NCBI GenBank assembly: GCA_046757205.1
Contig: JBHHXR010000052.1
Coordinates: 1-16,192, forward strand
Reading direction: 5' to 3'
DNA length: 16,192 nucleotides
Source of the DNA: JBHHXR01 sp046757205
Lineage (GTDB): Bacteria; Pseudomonadota; Alphaproteobacteria; Rhodobacterales; Rhodobacteraceae
The stretch's first letter is position 1, and the number at the start of each line of letters is the position of its first letter. The notes below the pieces were generated by a model. The model worked only from the letters and a program-made list of their open reading frames with translations. It was not told where the DNA came from and made no database searches. Position numbers and translations under genes: made by a program. Below are positions 14,304-16,192 of this stretch, piece after piece.

Positions 14304-14858
14304 ATGAGACCGTCAAACAAGTCGCGTTCCAGAAACAAGAACAGCAGCAACCGCCGCAATGTGGGAAACGTCGTCAATCGCGTTTTTGACAGCGCGGGAC
14401 CCGAGGGTAAGGTGCGCGGAACGCCGGCACAGATCATCGAGAAATACAACAACCTTGCGCGTGACGCACAGCTTTCCGGCGATCGTGTCGCCAGCGAGAA
14501 CTTTCTGCAACACTCGGAACATTACTGCCGGGTGCTGAGCGAGGCGCAGCGCCTTCAGGCCGAACGCGCACAGGCGGAGAGGACGCAGCACGAGACAGTG
14601 CAGAACGCCCATCCGCAGCCGGAATCGAAAGGTGTTGCGCTCGCGCCCGCGCCCGCGCAAGAATCGCCGATGACGACCTTCGGTGACCAGCCGCCGGCGG
14701 AACCGGGCGGACTGGTGGATACGCCGGAAAACACCCGGCCACGGAAGTCAGTTCCCAGGCGGTCGCAGCGCCGGCCGCGGGTGGACAAGGCAGAGAACAA
14801 GGACAGCGCCGCGGAACCGCAAGCCACCGCCGCGCCCGATACGCCGGCTGCCGAATAA
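14304..14858 (+). CDS. DUF4167 domain protein
   Basis: A 184-residue protein of unknown function, typical of alphaproteobacteria. The conserved DUF4167 region is N-terminal (about 1-80). It has a basic, Asn-rich start (RPSNKSRSRNKNSSNRRN), then NRVFDSAGPEGKVRGTPAQI and LARDAQLSGDRVASENFLQHSEHYCRVL. The remainder is low complexity: Gln/Glu/Ala-rich, then Pro-rich, with a basic cluster at 145-160 (RPRKSVPRRSQRRPRV) and an acidic/alanine tail. The strongly basic, disordered ends suggest nucleic-acid or ribosome contact, which is an inference. ATG 14304 has AGGA about 6 nt upstream. Its place after prfA-prmC is the usual one in this class. Confidence 0.9.
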   Translation: MRPSNKSRSRNKNSSNRRNVGNVVNRVFDSAGPEGKVRGTPAQIIEKYNNLARDAQLSGDRVASENFLQHSEHYCRVLSEAQRLQAERAQAERTQHETVQNAHPQPESKGVALAPAPAQESPMTTFGDQPPAEPGGLVDTPENTRPRKSVPRRSQRRPRVDKAENKDSAAEPQATAAPDTPAAE

Positions 14859-14863
14859 CCTGC

Positions 14864-15709
14864 TCACGCCGGTCGTCGCCGAACCAGCCGGCTGAGCCTG
14901 CAATAATCCTCCAGCGATACCCTTTCCGCGCGTTCGGCCGGGTCGATTCCGGCGGCGCGAAGATCTTTCTCCGGGTTGTCGAGAATACCGCGCAGACTGG
15001 ACCGGAGCATCTTGCGACGCTGATTGAATGCGGCTGCTGTGATCGAGCCGAGTGTGGCGGCCTCGGCTTCGAACCGGGGCGCGGAAAGGCGCTCAAGATG
15101 CACGACCGACGAGGTGACCTTGGGCGGAGGGGTGAAAGCGCGCGGCGGGATATCGAACACGATCCGCGCGTCGCAGCGCCATTGCGCCAGGAGCGATAGC
15201 CGCCCGTAGACCTTTGAGCCGGGCCCGGCCACGATCCGCTCCGCCACTTCCCTTTGGAACATCAATGTCATGCTCTGCCAGAACGGCGGCCACCGCCCGG
15301 GCGTGAGCCACCCGACAAGCAGTTCCGTTCCGATATTGTAGGGCAGGTTGGCGACGATTCTGACCGGCGGCGTCAGGTACCGGAGGGCGTCGGTCCGCAG
15401 GGCGTCGCCCTCGACCACCTGCAATCTTCCCGGGTGGCGCCGGACGATTTCCGCCAGCGCCGGCAGGCAGCGCGGGTCCCGCTCGACCGCAACCACTTTC
15501 CGCGCGCCCTCGCACAAGAGGGCACGAGTGAGCCCGCCCGGGCCGGGGCCGATTTCCAGGATGTCGTGATCGTCGAGCGAACCCGCCGCGCGCGCAATCT
15601 TCGCCGTCAGGTTGAGATCGAGAAGAAAGTTCTGGCCCAGGGACCTGCGCGCCGACAGCCCGTGCTTGGCGATAACCTCGCGCAGCGGCGGCAATCCGTC
15701 ACCGGTCAT
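14864..15709 (-). CDS. rsmA: 16S rRNA (adenine1518/1519-N6,N6)-dimethyltransferase RsmA (KsgA)
   Basis: A 281-residue methyltransferase that dimethylates two adjacent adenines near the 3' end of 16S rRNA late in small-subunit assembly. Loss of it gives kasugamycin resistance in other bacteria. Signatures are SLGQNFLLD (23-31), SAM motif I LEIGPGPGGLTRALL (51-65), the acidic VERD (75-78), and catalytic NLPYNIGTELL (121-131). The C-terminal domain contains AAFNQRRKMLRSSLRG. The start overlaps the 3' end of pdxA by 11 bp and lacks a strong ribosome-binding site, so it is probably expressed by coupling from pdxA. It converges on the DUF4167 gene with only 5 bp between stops. Confidence 0.96.
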   Translation of the reverse strand: MTGDGLPPLREVIAKHGLSARRSLGQNFLLDLNLTAKIARAAGSLDDHDILEIGPGPGGLTRALLCEGARKVVAVERDPRCLPALAEIVRRHPGRLQVVEGDALRTDALRYLTPPVRIVANLPYNIGTELLVGWLTPGRWPPFWQSMTLMFQREVAERIVAGPGSKVYGRLSLLAQWRCDARIVFDIPPRAFTPPPKVTSSVVHLERLSAPRFEAEAATLGSITAAAFNQRRKMLRSSLRGILDNPEKDLRAAGIDPAERAERVSLEDYCRLSRLVRRRPA

Positions 15710-16192
15710 CGCAGGATCGCCGCGCCGCCGCCATTTCCGCGGCCAGCCGGAGCGACGCGATCAGGGAACGCGGATCGGCGCGCCGCTTGCCGGCGATGTC
15801 GAAAGCCGTACCGTGATCGGGAGAGGTTCTTATGAAGGGCAGGCCCAACGTGATGTTGACGGCGCCGGCGAAGTCCAGTGTCTTGACCGGGATCAGCGCC
15901 TGATCGTGGTACATGCAGATCGCCGCGTCGTAGGCTTCGCGTGCCGAAGCGTGAAACATCGTGTCCGCCGGCGATGGCCCGGCGATGTCCAGCCCCTCCC
16001 GGCGAAGCCGGTCGAGACAGTCGCCGATCCAGTCGATTTCCTCACGCCCCATGTTGCCCCCTTCGCCCGCATGCGGGTTGAGAGCGGCAACAGCCAGACG
16101 CGGCGCGGCGACGCCGAAATCCGAGCGGAGGGCGGTGTCGGTTATCCGTATGGTTTCGCTCAGCAGTTGCGGCGTCAGCACGCGCGGCACAT
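15699..16192 (-). CDS. pdxA: 4-hydroxythreonine-4-phosphate dehydrogenase PdxA, C-terminal half (truncated by window)
   Basis: The last 163 or so codons of an NAD-dependent dehydrogenase in the DXP-dependent vitamin B6 pathway; the 5' part lies beyond base 16192. The visible C-terminal domain carries the family motifs: ALNPHAGEGGNMGREEID with its metal-binding His, FHASAREAYDAAICMYHDQALIPVK with the second metal His in YHDQ, and GLPFIRTSPDHGTAFDIAGK. The stop TGA is at 15699-15701 (minus strand), inside the rsmA start region. The pdxA-rsmA order is widely conserved in Proteobacteria, often after surA and lptD. Confidence 0.95.
   Translation of the reverse strand, partial: VPRVLTPQLLSETIRITDTALRSDFGVAAPRLAVAALNPHAGEGGNMGREEIDWIGDCLDRLRREGLDIAGPSPADTMFHASAREAYDAAICMYHDQALIPVKTLDFAGAVNITLGLPFIRTSPDHGTAFDIAGKRRADPRSLIASLRLAAEMAAARRSCDDR

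Noticed and set aside
1..16192. Mobile element, phage, CRISPR, toxin-antitoxin or tRNA gene
   Set aside because: No transposase, integrase, repeat array, paired small toxin-like genes or cloverleaf-like sequence was found. The XRE-sdhE pair looks superficially like a two-gene toxin-antitoxin unit, but the second protein is clearly SdhE.

Overview
The window is a stretch of chromosome from a GC-rich, free-living alphaproteobacterium. This follows from gene content: a Shemin-pathway 5-aminolevulinate synthase, an LdtR-type MarR regulator, a DUF4167 protein next to prmC, an alphaproteobacterial-style class I aspartate aminotransferase, and SdhE. A Rhodospirillales-like lineage is plausible, but the sequence alone does not prove it. 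Coding density is high. I see no insertion sequence, phage gene, CRISPR array, tRNA or rRNA.

Region 1 (1-4426, + strand) is an accessory catabolic and uptake module. It holds the 3' end of a thiamine-diphosphate-dependent (acetolactate synthase-like) enzyme, a DadA-like FAD-dependent amino-acid oxidoreductase translationally coupled to it, and a complete TRAP transporter (dctP, dctQ, dctM). A strong intercistronic hairpin separates the binding-protein gene from the membrane genes. The likely logic is import of an amino acid or related carboxylate, oxidation to a 2-keto acid, then ThDP-dependent conversion. The substrate cannot be read from the sequence.

Region 2 (4423-6050, - strand) is an aspartate/prephenate-type aminotransferase followed, with an ATGA overlap, by a 142-residue conserved-looking hypothetical protein. 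Divergent from it (6149 onward, +) are an XRE regulator, sdhE (overlapping the XRE gene), and ldtR. The 98-bp divergent spacer carries a 15-bp imperfect palindrome placed on the predicted -35 box of the aminotransferase gene.

Region 3 (7416-8930) has a rho-independent terminator after ldtR. It is followed by a candidate sigma70 promoter and a structured leader of about 140 nt before hemA. In that leader one arm can pair with two alternative copies of its complement. This is the most interesting unexplained structure in the window, although it is only a prediction.

Region 4 (9067-14858, +) is a housekeeping run: RodZ-like protein, ispG (isoprenoid synthesis), a DUF1499 membrane-anchored protein, prfA, prmC (which methylates PrfA), and a DUF4167 protein. 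hisS, which I expect between ispG and prfA in many alphaproteobacteria, is not there. Region 5 (14864-16192, -) is rsmA and the 3' part of pdxA, which overlap by 11 bp and converge on the DUF4167 gene with a 5-bp gap.

I found no clear new multi-gene system. The unusual points are regulatory (hemA leader, aminotransferase/XRE spacer, TRAP hairpin) and contextual (XRE-sdhE coupling, the uncharacterised partner of the aminotransferase, the missing hisS).
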